Shown: positions 16,263-24,517 of the stretch, piece after piece
How the letters are laid out: every line of letters begins with the position of its first letter
Position numbering within the stretch: the first letter of the stretch is position 1
Assembly (NCBI RefSeq): GCF_014696675.1
Contig: NZ_JACJQN010000013.1
Coordinates: 124,001 to 188,000, forward strand
Source: Phormidium tenue FACHB-1052
GTDB lineage: Bacteria; Cyanobacteriota; Cyanobacteriia; Phormidesmidales; Phormidesmidaceae
DNA length: 64,000 nucleotides
Direction of reading: 5' to 3'
The notes under the pieces: generated by a model
Told to the model about the DNA's origin: nothing
Databases searched by the model: none
What the model saw: only the letters and a program-made list of their open reading frames with translations
Position numbers and translations under genes: made by a program

Positions 16263-17669
16263 TCACCCCATCAAGATCTGCTGGGGACGGTTAGCGCGAA
16301 TTTCAAACCCGTTTAAATAACCCACTGGGTCGCTGGGGTCGTAGGCAATGCCGTCAATGAATAACTCTCCAGGCTCCACCTTGTAATCATCCGCTGGACA
16401 ATCAATGCCCATTTCGCCAGCAATTTCTCGATATAGATCGGTGCGCCAGGCCTGCTTCGCCTTGGCTTCCGCATCGGCAGGAAACTCCTCAATTTGGCCC
16501 CAGCGGGTGGCCTGGGTCATCAGCCAGATCGACTGAGACTGCCACATAAAGGTGGAGTGATCCCCGGCAGGGTGGGACAGATTTTCTGGCAGGTCAAAAA
16601 AGATGGTGCTGTCGGGCATTTGAACGGTGCGAGGTTTGCCGTCGAAACCGCCGTAGTTGTAGTTACCCACCAGAGCCGGTTCCGTAAATTTGGGCTTGGC
16701 CCCGGTGAACGAGCGATCGGAGATAATGTCTGCCACTTCGGTGCGGTTAGCCGGGTCGTCGCAGTAGCGGCAGGCTTCGATCATCGCCTTGACAAGGGAG
16801 CGGTAGGTCTTAGGGTTTTCGGTGATAAAGTCTTCCATCACCGCCAGCACTCGGTCGGGGTGGCCTCGCCAGATCTCTTTGCCATGGGCAAAGGTAAAGC
16901 CGACATCCTCGTTGCCAGAGATAGCGCGGGTATTCCACGGCTCGGCCACCATGTAGGCCTGCATGGCCCCAATGCGGATATTGGACACCATCTGCGGCGG
17001 CGGACTAACAATAATGCGGAAGGTTTCTATGGGGTCAACCCCCGCTGCCGCCGAGAGGTAGCGAATGAAATATTCGTAGATGGCTGAACTGAGCACCGTG
17101 GCCCAGACCTTCTGAGATGTGGGTATGCCGTCAAAATAGCCCCGAAAGTCGCGGCCAAAGGCCTCCAGATCGCCCTCGTATTCTCGCCAGGGGCGCAGGC
17201 CAGACTCCCACATGGCGCGGTTCATGGTCATGGCGTTGCCGTGGCGGTGAATGGTCATGGCCGCACACATGGGAGCCTGGGGAGCACCCTCAGCCCCAAC
17301 CCGAGCATTGGTGACAGCTCCAGAAACCACCGGGGACGCATCAAGCCGCCCAAAGATGACGCCATCGCGGGAGGTGCCCCAGCTAGCCTCGCGATTGAGG
17401 GTGACCGTCAGTCCATATTTGTGGAAAAAGCCTTTGGCCTGGGCGATCGCAAAGGGAGCGCAGTCGTTGACGGGCACGTAGCCCACCTTAATGTGCGATC
17501 GCTCCAAACTGGCCGGGTCAACCACCTGATCAATGTTGGCCGCCTGAGCCGCTGCCCCGCTAGGCGATGAACCGCTCGGGCGCAGCGCTTGACTACAGGC
17601 CGAGGCCGCTAGCCCTGCCGTAAACCCAACCGCCCCCTGCAGGAGCGATCGCCGATTGATCTTCGCCAT
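16263..17669 (-). CDS. ABC transporter substrate-binding protein, NrtA/CmpA-like, Tat lipoprotein
   Basis: 468 residues. The N-terminus has a twin-arginine motif (INRRSLLQG) followed by GFTAGLAASAC, a lipobox, so it is probably exported folded and lipid-anchored. The mature part matches NrtA/CmpA/CynA-type binding proteins: IKVGYVPVNDCAPFAIAQAKGFFHKYGL, then EASWGTSRDGVIFGRLDASPV and YMVAEPWNTRA. This family binds nitrate, bicarbonate, cyanate or other small solutes. Length is typical of the NrtA class rather than the shorter SsuA/TauA class. It sits between permease and ATPase genes downstream of a c-di-AMP riboswitch. No nitrate-assimilation, carboxysome or cyanase gene is adjacent to fix the substrate. 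Confidence 0.85.
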   Translation of the reverse strand: MAKINRRSLLQGAVGFTAGLAASACSQALRPSGSSPSGAAAQAANIDQVVDPASLERSHIKVGYVPVNDCAPFAIAQAKGFFHKYGLTVTLNREASWGTSRDGVIFGRLDASPVVSGAVTNARVGAEGAPQAPMCAAMTIHRHGNAMTMNRAMWESGLRPWREYEGDLEAFGRDFRGYFDGIPTSQKVWATVLSSAIYEYFIRYLSAAAGVDPIETFRIIVSPPPQMVSNIRIGAMQAYMVAEPWNTRAISGNEDVGFTFAHGKEIWRGHPDRVLAVMEDFITENPKTYRSLVKAMIEACRYCDDPANRTEVADIISDRSFTGAKPKFTEPALVGNYNYGGFDGKPRTVQMPDSTIFFDLPENLSHPAGDHSTFMWQSQSIWLMTQATRWGQIEEFPADAEAKAKQAWRTDLYREIAGEMGIDCPADDYKVEPGELFIDGIAYDPSDPVGYLNGFEIRANRPQQILMG

Positions 17670-17805
17670 CGCTTTAATCCTTTGATTCTGTGAGGTGTGA
17701 GGAATTAATTGACCTGACCGACTCGGTCTGAAGGTCTGCCCATACCCTGCCGTCTAGGAAATTTGTGCAGCAGTGTATTGAGAGGTTTTGGCCGTTAGTT
17801 GCAGG

Positions 17806-18654
17806 CTACATTGCCTTGGCGGGGCGATGGGTTGCCCATCGCTCAATCAGGGTAATGGCGTAGTCTAAAACCAGGCCCGTGAGGCCAATGACAATCACTG
17901 CCAGAAATACTGAGCTAAGGCTGAGCCGATTCCATTCATCCCAGATAAAGAAGCCAATGCCAATGCCGCCCGTGAGCATTTCAACCGCGACAATCACCAG
18001 CCAGGCGATGCCTAAACTTAGGCGCAAACCGGTAAAAATATAGGGCAAACTGGCTGGCCAAATAATCTTAGTCATTTGCCGCCAGCGAGGCATTTCTAAC
18101 ACCTGAGCTACGTCTAAATAATCCTTAGGCACGCTGGCCACACCTAGGGCGGTATTGATCACCGTTGGCCACAGGGAAGTAATAAAAATTACGAAAATAG
18201 CTGACGGATTGGCCAGGTTAAAAATTGATAGGGCAATGGGCAGCCAAGCCACCGGAGACACCGGGCGAAACAGTTGCACCAGGGGGTTGATCGCCATCAT
18301 GGCGCGGGGTGAAAGGCCGATCCAAAACCCGACCGGAATGGCGACCAAAGTCCCGAGTAAAAACCCCACCAGCACCCGCCGCAAACTGGCCAACAGCAGC
18401 CAGCCAATACCCAAATTGCCCGGCCCACGCCGGAAGAAGGGGTTAAAGATATAGTCGAGGTTGGCGACGAAGGCCTCCCAGGGCGTGGGCATGAGCGTAG
18501 TAAAAAAGCTGGCGATTACCCACCACACCAGCAGCACGACGAGAAACGCGATCGCCGGTAAAACAATCCGTTCCAACGGCAGGCGAAATGTCGGCTTGAC
18601 AGAGCGAGACTGCCTCGAACGGGCAGCCGCACGGGCGCGCAACTTAGGCTGCAT
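17806..18654 (-). CDS. ABC transporter permease, nitrate/sulfonate/bicarbonate family
   Basis: 282 residues. About six hydrophobic segments (IAFLVVLLVWWVIASFF, SLRRVLVGFLLGTLVAIPVGFWIG, FVIFITSLWPTVINTALG, LSLGIAWLVIVAVEML, FLAVIVIGLTGLVLDYAITL) and the EAA loop (DVAQVLEMPRWRQMTKIIWPA) identify a BPD-type permease of the NrtB/SsuC family. It is the first gene of the transporter operon, with a strong AGGAGGG ribosome site 7 nt before the ATG. The basic N-tail is cytoplasmic. Expression is likely controlled by the c-di-AMP riboswitch in its leader. Confidence 0.9.
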   Translation of the reverse strand: MQPKLRARAAARSRQSRSVKPTFRLPLERIVLPAIAFLVVLLVWWVIASFFTTLMPTPWEAFVANLDYIFNPFFRRGPGNLGIGWLLLASLRRVLVGFLLGTLVAIPVGFWIGLSPRAMMAINPLVQLFRPVSPVAWLPIALSIFNLANPSAIFVIFITSLWPTVINTALGVASVPKDYLDVAQVLEMPRWRQMTKIIWPASLPYIFTGLRLSLGIAWLVIVAVEMLTGGIGIGFFIWDEWNRLSLSSVFLAVIVIGLTGLVLDYAITLIERWATHRPAKAM

Positions 18655-18689
18655 GAGACCCTCCTAGAGGTTAATCATGGACAGCGAAC

Positions 18690-18709
18690 AAGCCGTGTTA
18701 ACACGACTT
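18690..18709 (-). promoter_or_regulatory. Palindrome in riboswitch expression platform
   Basis: AAGTCGTGTTAACACGGCTT on the minus strand is an almost perfect palindrome located between the riboswitch aptamer and the permease start. It could form a terminator-like or anti-terminator hairpin, although the following T-run is weak (GTT). The role is inferred from its position. Confidence 0.4.
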
Positions 18710-18763
18710 AGGACACTGAAACAGCCAGGCATTACTAACAATGCTGACGATTCAATCTCCCCT

Positions 18764-18900
18764 CAATGCCGACGAGGTTAGCTGACGGGCTAGGACTGAG
18801 AGATGTCCTCTTCCGATTACCCTCAATTGGGTATTAAGAACTCGGAAATACGCCCCTTTACTGGTTCCCCCGTTCTGATAGCACGGGCGCTTAGGCACAA
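18764..18900 (-). ncRNA. c-di-AMP riboswitch (ydaO/yuaA type)
   Basis: Read on the minus strand, the leader contains the conserved ydaO elements in order. These are ACGGGGGAACCAG (about 18875-18863), AAAGGGGCGTATTTCC (about 18860-18845), a variable stem (CCCAATTGAGGG), GGAAGAGGACATC, and the invariant CCCGTCAGCTAACCTCG (18789-18773). A short P1 helix can pair GTGCC (18898-18894) with GGCAT (18770-18766). ydaO aptamers bind cyclic di-AMP and normally switch off ion or osmolyte transport and cell-wall genes. The aptamer ends about 110 nt before the permease ATG, leaving room for an expression platform. Confidence 0.88.
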
Positions 18901-19294
18901 ACCTAAAGGCACGGAGCTGGCAGACTAGGCTGACTTGTTCGATTTACTGAGTCTAGGCTCAAAAAACTGGCCTGTCAACTAGAAACTTGGGTGACAATTG
19001 GTATATCTATCTCGGGGAGAGATTTAGTTGCTCTCGACACCCTACTTTCTATATAGTTTTGAGTACTTTGAAAGTAGCTAATGCCTCATTTTTTTGACAT
19101 TTTCATTAAGTGACGTGCACTATCGCTGACATCTTTTTTGTGAATAATTACCTATTAATTAGGAAGGTAAAAATTCAGAATTGCTGGCAGCTATTCGACG
19201 ATAGCCGCCAAAAGTCTATCAGCTTTTGAGCAAGATTGAGCTACTCTAGCTACCGGACAAATTGTTAAGCAGTCGCAACGATCTTCTCTACCCT
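18901..19294. other. Divergent promoter region between the transporter operon and queC
   Basis: This AT-richer stretch should hold the riboswitch-operon promoter (minus) and the queC promoter (plus). No GTAN8TAC (NtcA) site was found. No coding frame is evident. Confidence 0.4.
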
Positions 19295-19999
19295 ATGTCT
19301 CAGTCAAGCCTAAGTCCCAAAGCCATTGTGCTGCTTTCGGGCGGCCTCGATTCGGCCACTGCCGCCGCCCAGGCGATCGCCGATGGCTACGATCTGACGG
19401 CACTGTCGTTTAACTATGGACAGCGCCACCAGCGCGAGCTAGAGGCGGCAAAGGCGGTGGCAAAGCATTTGGCGATCGCCGACCACCGCTTTATCGATGT
19501 CAATCTGGCCCAGTGGGGCGCGTCTTCCCTCACCGACCTGGCCCAGCCATTGCCCCAGGACGACCCCCAGACTGGCATTGCGGCGGGCATTCCCTCCACC
19601 TATGTGCCGGGGCGCAATACGGTGTTTATTGCTCTGGCCCTGGCACTGGCCGAAGCCAAGGAGGCCGAGGCGATCTACCTCGGCATCAATGCAGTTGATT
19701 ATTCGGGCTACCCCGACTGTCGGCCTGAGTATTTAGCGGCGTTTCAGCAGTTGGCTCAGCTCTCGTCTAAGGCGGGGCTAGAGGGCCATGCCCCCGCGCT
19801 GGTCGCTCCCCTGGTGATGGATTCTAAAGTGGATATCGTGCGTCGCGCCGTGGCGCTGGGGGTGCCGATCGAGCAAACCTGGTCGTGCTATCAGGGCGGT
19901 GCAGCACCCTGCGGGCGGTGCGATTCTTGCCGAATTCGCGATCGCGCCCTAGTAGAAGCAGGCTATCCCCAGCTTGCTTCTACTACCGGCCAGGGTTAG
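19295..19999 (+). CDS. queC: 7-cyano-7-deazaguanine synthase QueC
   Basis: About 234 residues from the ATG at 19295; a TTG at 19262 extends the frame but is unlikely. ATP-dependent enzyme that converts 7-carboxy-7-deazaguanine to preQ0 in queuosine biosynthesis. The PP-loop [11 protein letters not shown] binds ATP, and [19 protein letters not shown] and [15 protein letters not shown] are family blocks. The C-terminal Cys cluster ([18 protein letters not shown]) binds zinc. Length is typical. The gene stands alone, divergent from the ABC transporter operon. Confidence 0.95.
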   Translation: MSQSSLSPKAIVLLSGGLDSATAAAQAIADGYDLTALSFNYGQRHQRELEAAKAVAKHLAIADHRFIDVNLAQWGASSLTDLAQPLPQDDPQTGIAAGIPSTYVPGRNTVFIALALALAEAKEAEAIYLGINAVDYSGYPDCRPEYLAAFQQLAQLSSKAGLEGHAPALVAPLVMDSKVDIVRRAVALGVPIEQTWSCYQGGAAPCGRCDSCRIRDRALVEAGYPQLASTTGQG

Positions 20000-20165
20000 A
20001 CCCAAGCGCGTGGGCACGCCTTTGGACTGCGCTTACCGCTCCCCGCCTGTCTTGGTTTCCTAGCGGGGACTCTAGGGGAATGTGGCACAGTGTAATAAGC
20101 TGCATGACAGTCACTGCCCCATAACTAGGGGCAACGCTTTGTTCAACCCCCTCTGCACTCCACCT

Positions 20166-21038
20166 ATGCCCTGGCCTCGAATTATTAGCGGAATAGTGGC
20201 GATCGCGGTCGCCCTGGTCATGATTTTGCTGGGGGGTTGGTACTTCACCCTGGGCTTTGGGGTGCTGATTTTCTTGGGGCAGCTTGAAATTTTTGCCCTG
20301 GTAAAAGCTAAAGGCATTTTGCCAGCGGCCAAAATCACCTTAGTGGTGAGCCAACTGCTGCTGATTACCGCCCATTTGTCGCCGCCCTTGGCCGATGCCC
20401 TGCTACCGCTAAGCGGTACGTTTATCTGCTTTTATCTGCTGTTTCAGCCCCAGGTGGCCACCATTGCCGATGTGGCCGCGTCTATTTTGGGCCTGTTCTA
20501 CGGCGGCTATCTGCCCGGCTTTTGGGTGCGCCTGCGCGACCTGGGCGACACCGCCACCACCCTGCCCCTGGGCGGCTTTTGGCCCGCAACCTGGCCCCCT
20601 GCCCTCGACAGCTTGCCCTACGGTCTGGTTGTCACCCTGCTAGCCTTTGCCTGCATTTGGGCTTCAGATATTGGGGCCTATATCGCTGGAAAAATGATTG
20701 GCCGCACCCCGCTGTCTAATATCAGCCCGAAGAAGACGGTTGAAGGGGCAGTCTTTGGCATGCTGGGCAGCATGGTGGTGGCCCTGATCGGCAGCCACTG
20801 GCTGCAATGGCCTCTCTGGCCTGCCACTGGCGCTGCCCTGGGGCTGATGGTGGGCACCTCCAGCCTGCTGGGCGATCTCACCGAATCGCTGATGAAAAGA
20901 GATGCCGGGGTCAAAGACTCTGGTGCCCTCATCCCCGGCCACGGCGGCATTTTAGACCGCACCGATAGCTATGTGTTTACAGGGGCGCTGGTGTACTTTT
21001 TCGTCACCCTGCTGCTGCCCCTGCTGTCGGCGAGTTAG
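20166..21038 (+). CDS. cdsA: Phosphatidate cytidylyltransferase CdsA
   Basis: About 290 residues from MPWPRIISGIVAIAV (20166); the frame is open further upstream but without a good start. Integral membrane enzyme making CDP-diacylglycerol from phosphatidate and CTP for phospholipid synthesis. Six or more hydrophobic segments are seen, with the C-terminal CdsA signature: SDIGAYIAGKMIGRTPLSNISPKKTVEGAVFG, then LTESLMKRDAGVKDSGALIPGHGGILDRTDS. The conserved KD..IPGHGG..DR.DS catalytic region is intact. The stop overlaps, convergently, the stop of the small ORF at 21035. Confidence 0.95.
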   Translation: MPWPRIISGIVAIAVALVMILLGGWYFTLGFGVLIFLGQLEIFALVKAKGILPAAKITLVVSQLLLITAHLSPPLADALLPLSGTFICFYLLFQPQVATIADVAASILGLFYGGYLPGFWVRLRDLGDTATTLPLGGFWPATWPPALDSLPYGLVVTLLAFACIWASDIGAYIAGKMIGRTPLSNISPKKTVEGAVFGMLGSMVVALIGSHWLQWPLWPATGAALGLMVGTSSLLGDLTESLMKRDAGVKDSGALIPGHGGILDRTDSYVFTGALVYFFVTLLLPLLSAS

Positions 21039-21166
21039 CGGCCTCGCTGTTCCCAAAAGTTCAGCTCTTGGCGAATGCGATCGCGCTCTTCTACATTGGC
21101 AAATCGCAGCTGGTGGCGTAGCTCTCCGATGACCTGGCGACGCTGGTTGTCCGATTGCTTATCCAT
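21035..21166 (-). CDS. 43-residue hypothetical protein
   Basis: This short ORF (MDKQSDNQRRQVIGELRHQL, then RFANVEERDRIRQELNFWEQRGR) is highly charged and entirely helical in prediction. A good ribosome site (AAAGGAAG) stands just before the ATG, and a perfect inverted repeat (21180-21203) lies immediately upstream. It converges on cdsA with a 4-nt overlap and lies downstream of arsJ on the same strand. Too short for family recognition; the RBS and the upstream operator-like site argue that it is real. Confidence 0.45.
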   Translation of the reverse strand: MDKQSDNQRRQVIGELRHQLRFANVEERDRIRQELNFWEQRGR

Positions 21167-21179
21167 AACTTCCTTTCAA

Positions 21180-21203
21180 AAACTGTAGCTATAACTACAG
21201 TTT
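21180..21203. promoter_or_regulatory. Perfect 9-bp inverted repeat, operator-like
   Basis: AAACTGTAG-CTATAA-CTACAGTTT, with perfectly complementary 9-bp arms and a 6-bp spacer, lies 14 nt upstream of the 43-residue ORF start and downstream of arsJ. It is too symmetric to be chance in this context. It could bind a dimeric repressor or form a small hairpin at the end of the arsJ transcript. Confidence 0.5.
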
Positions 21204-21275
21204 AGAGAGTGATGTTCCGGGTTCTATCGCCTATTACAAATCTTTGAATGGTCAGCCAAAACCAACATTTGCTCA

Positions 21276-22529
21276 CTAGCTGCCCACCGCCACCGGCTCA
21301 GCAGGCCTAGGGTCAGGCAGCTGCGTCGTAATCAGCGCCGCCGCCAGCACAAACAAGCTCGACACCCCCAGGCACCCCACCAGTCCCAACCACTGGTAAA
21401 CCAGCCCCGAGGCGATCGTCCCCAGCAGCCGCCCGCCCGAGTTAGCCATGTAGTAAAAGCCTACATTCAGGCTCACGTCCTTATCCTCGGTGTAGGCCAG
21501 CACCAGGTACGAGTGCACCGCCGAGTTAAAGGCAAACACCACGCCAAAAACCACCAGCCCACCGGTTACGGCGATGTCGCCCCGCACCCCAGCCATCAGC
21601 GTCAGCGCAATCAGTGCCGGAATGGCCGTCAAAATCGAGGTCCAAAACAGAATTGTCTTGGCCTTGGGCACCACCTGGCCGGTGCGGTCTTTGCGCAATA
21701 GCTGCGGAGCCAAAAACTGCACCATGCCATAGCCGATCACCCACAGGGCCATATAGCTGCCCACTTGCATAAACCGCCAGCCCAGCACCTCATACAAAAA
21801 CACCGGCAGCGCCACCACAAACCACACATCCCGAGAGCCAAACAAAAAGAACCGCGCCGCCGACAGCACATTGATCGCTTTGCTCTTAGAAAACAGCTGC
21901 TTGAAGGGCACTTTTTTGCCGATTTTGCCCATACCCGCAGGCAGCAGCGCCCCCAACAGCAAAATTATCCCCAGCAGCACCGCCTGAAGCAGCACCGCTG
22001 AACGAAAGCCCACCCCCTCTAGCAGGGCGGCTCCGACGAAAAATCCCACCCCTTTGAGCGCATTCTTTGACCCGGTGAGCACCGCCACCCACTTAAACAG
22101 GCGCGATGCTGCTTCCTTGGGCACCACCAAACGAATGGCGCTCTTGGAACTCATCTTGGTGAGGTCTTTGGCGATGCCCGAGCAGGCCTGAGCCGCCATT
22201 ACATAGCCCACCTGCACCGGCACCCCCCAGTCGGGGTTCAAGCAGCTCAGCATTACCAAAGCAAAAATTTGCAGGGCAATGCCGCCGTAAAGGGTTTGCC
22301 GAATGCCCACCTGGGAGCCAATCCAGCCACCGAAGAAGTTGGTCACCACGCCAAACACTTCGTAGAAGAGAAACAGCATGGCGATCGCAAAGGGCCTATA
22401 GCCCAGCACGTGAAAGTGCAGCAGCACCATCATTCGCAGGGCACCATCGGTGAGAGTAAAGCCCCAGTAGGCAGCGGTGATGATGGCGTAGTTGCGCAGG
22501 CTCTCGGGCTTGAATGTGGAGGTGGTCAT
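21276..22529 (-). CDS. arsJ: Organoarsenical efflux MFS transporter ArsJ
   Basis: About 417 residues from MTTSTFKPESLRNYAIITAAYWGFTLTDGALRMMV (22529); the frame extends upstream through repeat DNA and is not believed. About 12 hydrophobic segments are seen. The start YAIITAAYWGFTLTDGALRMMVLLHFH and the motif GIAKDLTKMSSKSAIRLVVP are characteristic of ArsJ. ArsJ exports 1-arseno-3-phosphoglycerate, made by the partner GAPDH from arsenate, which gives net arsenate extrusion. The GAPDH gene is directly upstream on the same strand (about 120 nt), which confirms the assignment. A heptamer repeat fills part of the gap. Confidence 0.9.
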   Translation of the reverse strand: MTTSTFKPESLRNYAIITAAYWGFTLTDGALRMMVLLHFHVLGYRPFAIAMLFLFYEVFGVVTNFFGGWIGSQVGIRQTLYGGIALQIFALVMLSCLNPDWGVPVQVGYVMAAQACSGIAKDLTKMSSKSAIRLVVPKEAASRLFKWVAVLTGSKNALKGVGFFVGAALLEGVGFRSAVLLQAVLLGIILLLGALLPAGMGKIGKKVPFKQLFSKSKAINVLSAARFFLFGSRDVWFVVALPVFLYEVLGWRFMQVGSYMALWVIGYGMVQFLAPQLLRKDRTGQVVPKAKTILFWTSILTAIPALIALTLMAGVRGDIAVTGGLVVFGVVFAFNSAVHSYLVLAYTEDKDVSLNVGFYYMANSGGRLLGTIASGLVYQWLGLVGCLGVSSLFVLAAALITTQLPDPRPAEPVAVGS

Positions 22530-22560
22530 AGGGAGTGGGGGGTGGGGAGTGGGAGAGCCG
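22530..22560. repeat. Short tandem heptamer repeat upstream of arsJ
   Basis: GGGAGTG units (GGGAGTG-GGGGGTG-GGGAGTG-GGAGAG) abut the arsJ start codon on the plus-strand reading. The repeat lies in the 5' leader of arsJ between the two cistrons, and its C-rich complement occupies the usual ribosome-binding position of arsJ. Confidence 0.6.
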
Positions 22561-22648
22561 TAGGGTGCATTCGCGCAGCAATGCACCACAGAGTTCAAGT
22601 CAAGAAAAGAGAAAATGTTCGCTGAGCCCCATCTTTTGAGGAATAAGC

Positions 22649-23656
22649 CTATATACTCTGGGCTACCTTGCAGGCTAGCTCGGCCATGCGGCAGGAGTAG
22701 CCCCACTCGTTGTCGTACCAGGCGAGAACCTTCACCTGGGTGTCATCTACGACCATTGTGGAGAGGGCATCAATAATTGAGGAGCGAGGATCGTCTTTGT
22801 AATCAACCGACACTAGGGGTCGGGTTTCGTAACCCAGAATTCCTTTGAGGGGGCCATCGGCGGCGGCTTTGAGGAGAGCATTGACTTCCTCGACGGTGGT
22901 GGGGCAATCGACTTCAAATACGCAGTCGGTCAGGGAGGCATTGAGCAGCGGCACTCGTACGGCTAAGCCATTGAGCTTGCCCACCAGTTCGGGGTAGATG
23001 AGCGCGATCGCCGTCGCCGACCCCGTCGTAGTCGGAATCAGCGACATACCTGTGGCCCTAGCGCGGCGCAGATCGCTGTGGGGAGCATCCACAACAGTCT
23101 GCGTATTCGTGTGGTTGTGGATGGTGGTGATCACCCCGTGGCGAATACCCAGCCCTTCGTGAATCACTTTAACCACCGGGGCCAAACAGTTGGTGGTGCA
23201 GGAGGCGGCGGTGAGCAGGTGATGCTCTACCGGATTGTATAAGTGGTCGTTGATGCCGTAGACCACGTTGAGCGCGCCTTCTTTGACTGGAGCCGCGACA
23301 ATCACTTTTTTCACACCATTGGTGTAGTAGGGGGCGATCGCCTCTGCCGTGCGAAACTTGCCGGAGCACTCTAGCACCAGGTCTACGCCATAGTCGGCCC
23401 AGGGCACCTCACCGGGGGCAGCACCGCTGCTGAAGCTGAGAGGAATGCCATCGATAGTAATTTTTTCAGGGCCAACCGCTTCGACCTCCGGTGCCCAACG
23501 GCCATGGACTGAATCGAACTTGAGCAAATGCGCCGCTGCCTCGGGGCCACCCTTGACCTCATTGATGTGGACAAACTCCAGTTCAGGAAAGGCCCAGCCC
23601 GCCCGCAGCACCAGTCGGCCAATGCGGCCAAATCCATTTATAGCGACCTTTACCAT
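22649..23656 (-). CDS. ArsJ-associated glyceraldehyde-3-phosphate dehydrogenase
   Basis: 335 residues from [20 protein letters not shown] (23656), preceded by GGAGAGAG; an in-frame Met 19 codons upstream is less likely. Rossmann start GFGRIGR and catalytic Cys153 in [11 protein letters not shown] are intact, as are [12 protein letters not shown] and the C-terminal [15 protein letters not shown]. The [24 protein letters not shown] block and the adjacent arsJ identify the arsenic-dedicated subtype rather than the Calvin-cycle Gap2 or glycolytic Gap1. With arsenate the enzyme forms 1-arseno-3-phosphoglycerate, which ArsJ exports. Two ArsR-type inverted repeats lie upstream. Confidence 0.9.
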   Translation of the reverse strand: MVKVAINGFGRIGRLVLRAGWAFPELEFVHINEVKGGPEAAAHLLKFDSVHGRWAPEVEAVGPEKITIDGIPLSFSSGAAPGEVPWADYGVDLVLECSGKFRTAEAIAPYYTNGVKKVIVAAPVKEGALNVVYGINDHLYNPVEHHLLTAASCTTNCLAPVVKVIHEGLGIRHGVITTIHNHTNTQTVVDAPHSDLRRARATGMSLIPTTTGSATAIALIYPELVGKLNGLAVRVPLLNASLTDCVFEVDCPTTVEEVNALLKAAADGPLKGILGYETRPLVSVDYKDDPRSSIIDALSTMVVDDTQVKVLAWYDNEWGYSCRMAELACKVAQSI

Positions 23657-23713
23657 CTCTAAACTCTCTCCAGCACGCAAGCAACTAGCTGTATGGCCTG
23701 CACACAGCTTCAT

Positions 23714-23729
23714 TTCAAAAAATTTTGAT
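23714..23729. promoter_or_regulatory. ArsR-type operator, proximal copy
   Basis: TTCAA-N6-TTGAT, differing by one base from ATCAAN6TTGAT, which I recall as the cyanobacterial ArsR/SmtB-type operator. It lies about 58 nt upstream of the GAPDH start. It is identical in its half-sites to the second copy 26 bp further upstream. Confidence 0.6.
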
Positions 23730-23739
23730 GCTTTATTAT

Positions 23740-23755
23740 TTCAAGAAACATTGAT
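23740..23755. promoter_or_regulatory. ArsR-type operator, distal copy
   Basis: TTCAA-N6-TTGAT again, starting exactly 26 bp from the start of the proximal copy. Two tandem sites before gapdh-arsJ fit arsenite-relieved repression by an ArsR protein encoded elsewhere; none is seen in the window. Confidence 0.6.
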
Positions 23756-23885
23756 ATGTCAAGTTGTATAGGCTACATCCCCATGAGCCTAGAGTTTCAC
23801 GCTCCGCATGGCTGACGAAGACGAAGCAACCAGACGAGTGCGGTAAGCTGTAGTCACATCGTTCTAAATGACGGCGGGTGTCTAG

Positions 23886-24500
23886 ATGGTGCAGGCCACA
23901 GCGCAACCCCTCAGTTTTGAAGACTTTCTCAATCAATACCCCAGCGATGGTGGACGCTACGAGCTGATTGAAGGCGAGGTGGTTGAGGTGCGACCCACAG
24001 GTGCCCACGAAGACATTGGTGGATTCATCGCCCTCAAGCTAGGTGTTTTGATTGACCAGTCGGGGTTGCCGTTGACGATTCCTCGCACCTGTGTGGTGAA
24101 ACCGTCGCGGCCCAATGCGGGCTACATTCCCGATGTGGCTGTGCTCGATCGCACCCAACTCCAGCACGAACCGCTGTGGGAAAAATCGTCTACCGTCTGC
24201 AACGGAGCCACGATCAAGTTGGTGGTAGAAGTGGTCAGCACCAACTGGCGCGACGACTACGGCCTCAAGCTAGCCGACTACGAAGCTATGGGCATCGCCG
24301 AATACTGGATCGTAGATTTTCGCGCCTTGGGGGCCGCACGGGTGATTGGCCAACCGAAGCAGCCAACGATCACGCTCTGCACTCTAGGGGCCGACGGCTA
24401 TCAACTAGAGCGATTTACTGAAAACGATCTCCTAGCTTCACCGACCTTTGAAGGGTTAAGGCTTACTGCGCAGGACATCTTTAGGGCGGGCGTAGAATAG
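23886..24500 (+). CDS. Uma2-family putative endonuclease (DUF820)
   Basis: 204 residues. The typical Uma2 layout is present: SFEDFLNQYPSDGGRYELIEGEVVEV, then RPNAGYIPDVAVLDR, then IKLVVEVVSTNWRDDYGLKLADYEAMGIAEYWIVD. The PD-(D/E)XK-like residues are E in ELIEGE, PDVAV, EV in VVEVVS, and K in the DY..K..DY block. This family is heavily expanded in cyanobacteria, and its substrates are not established. The gene is divergent from gapdh-arsJ and convergent with 5-oxoprolinase. Confidence 0.85.
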   Translation: MVQATAQPLSFEDFLNQYPSDGGRYELIEGEVVEVRPTGAHEDIGGFIALKLGVLIDQSGLPLTIPRTCVVKPSRPNAGYIPDVAVLDRTQLQHEPLWEKSSTVCNGATIKLVVEVVSTNWRDDYGLKLADYEAMGIAEYWIVDFRALGAARVIGQPKQPTITLCTLGADGYQLERFTENDLLASPTFEGLRLTAQDIFRAGVE

Positions 24501-24517
24501 TCAATTTCCCTTGCGCC

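Noticed and set aside
15272..18654. Calling the ABC transporter a cyanate or nitrate transporter (cynABD/nrtABD)
   Set aside because: No cyanase, nitrate/nitrite reductase or NtcA site is nearby, and the NtcA-independent c-di-AMP riboswitch leaves the substrate open.
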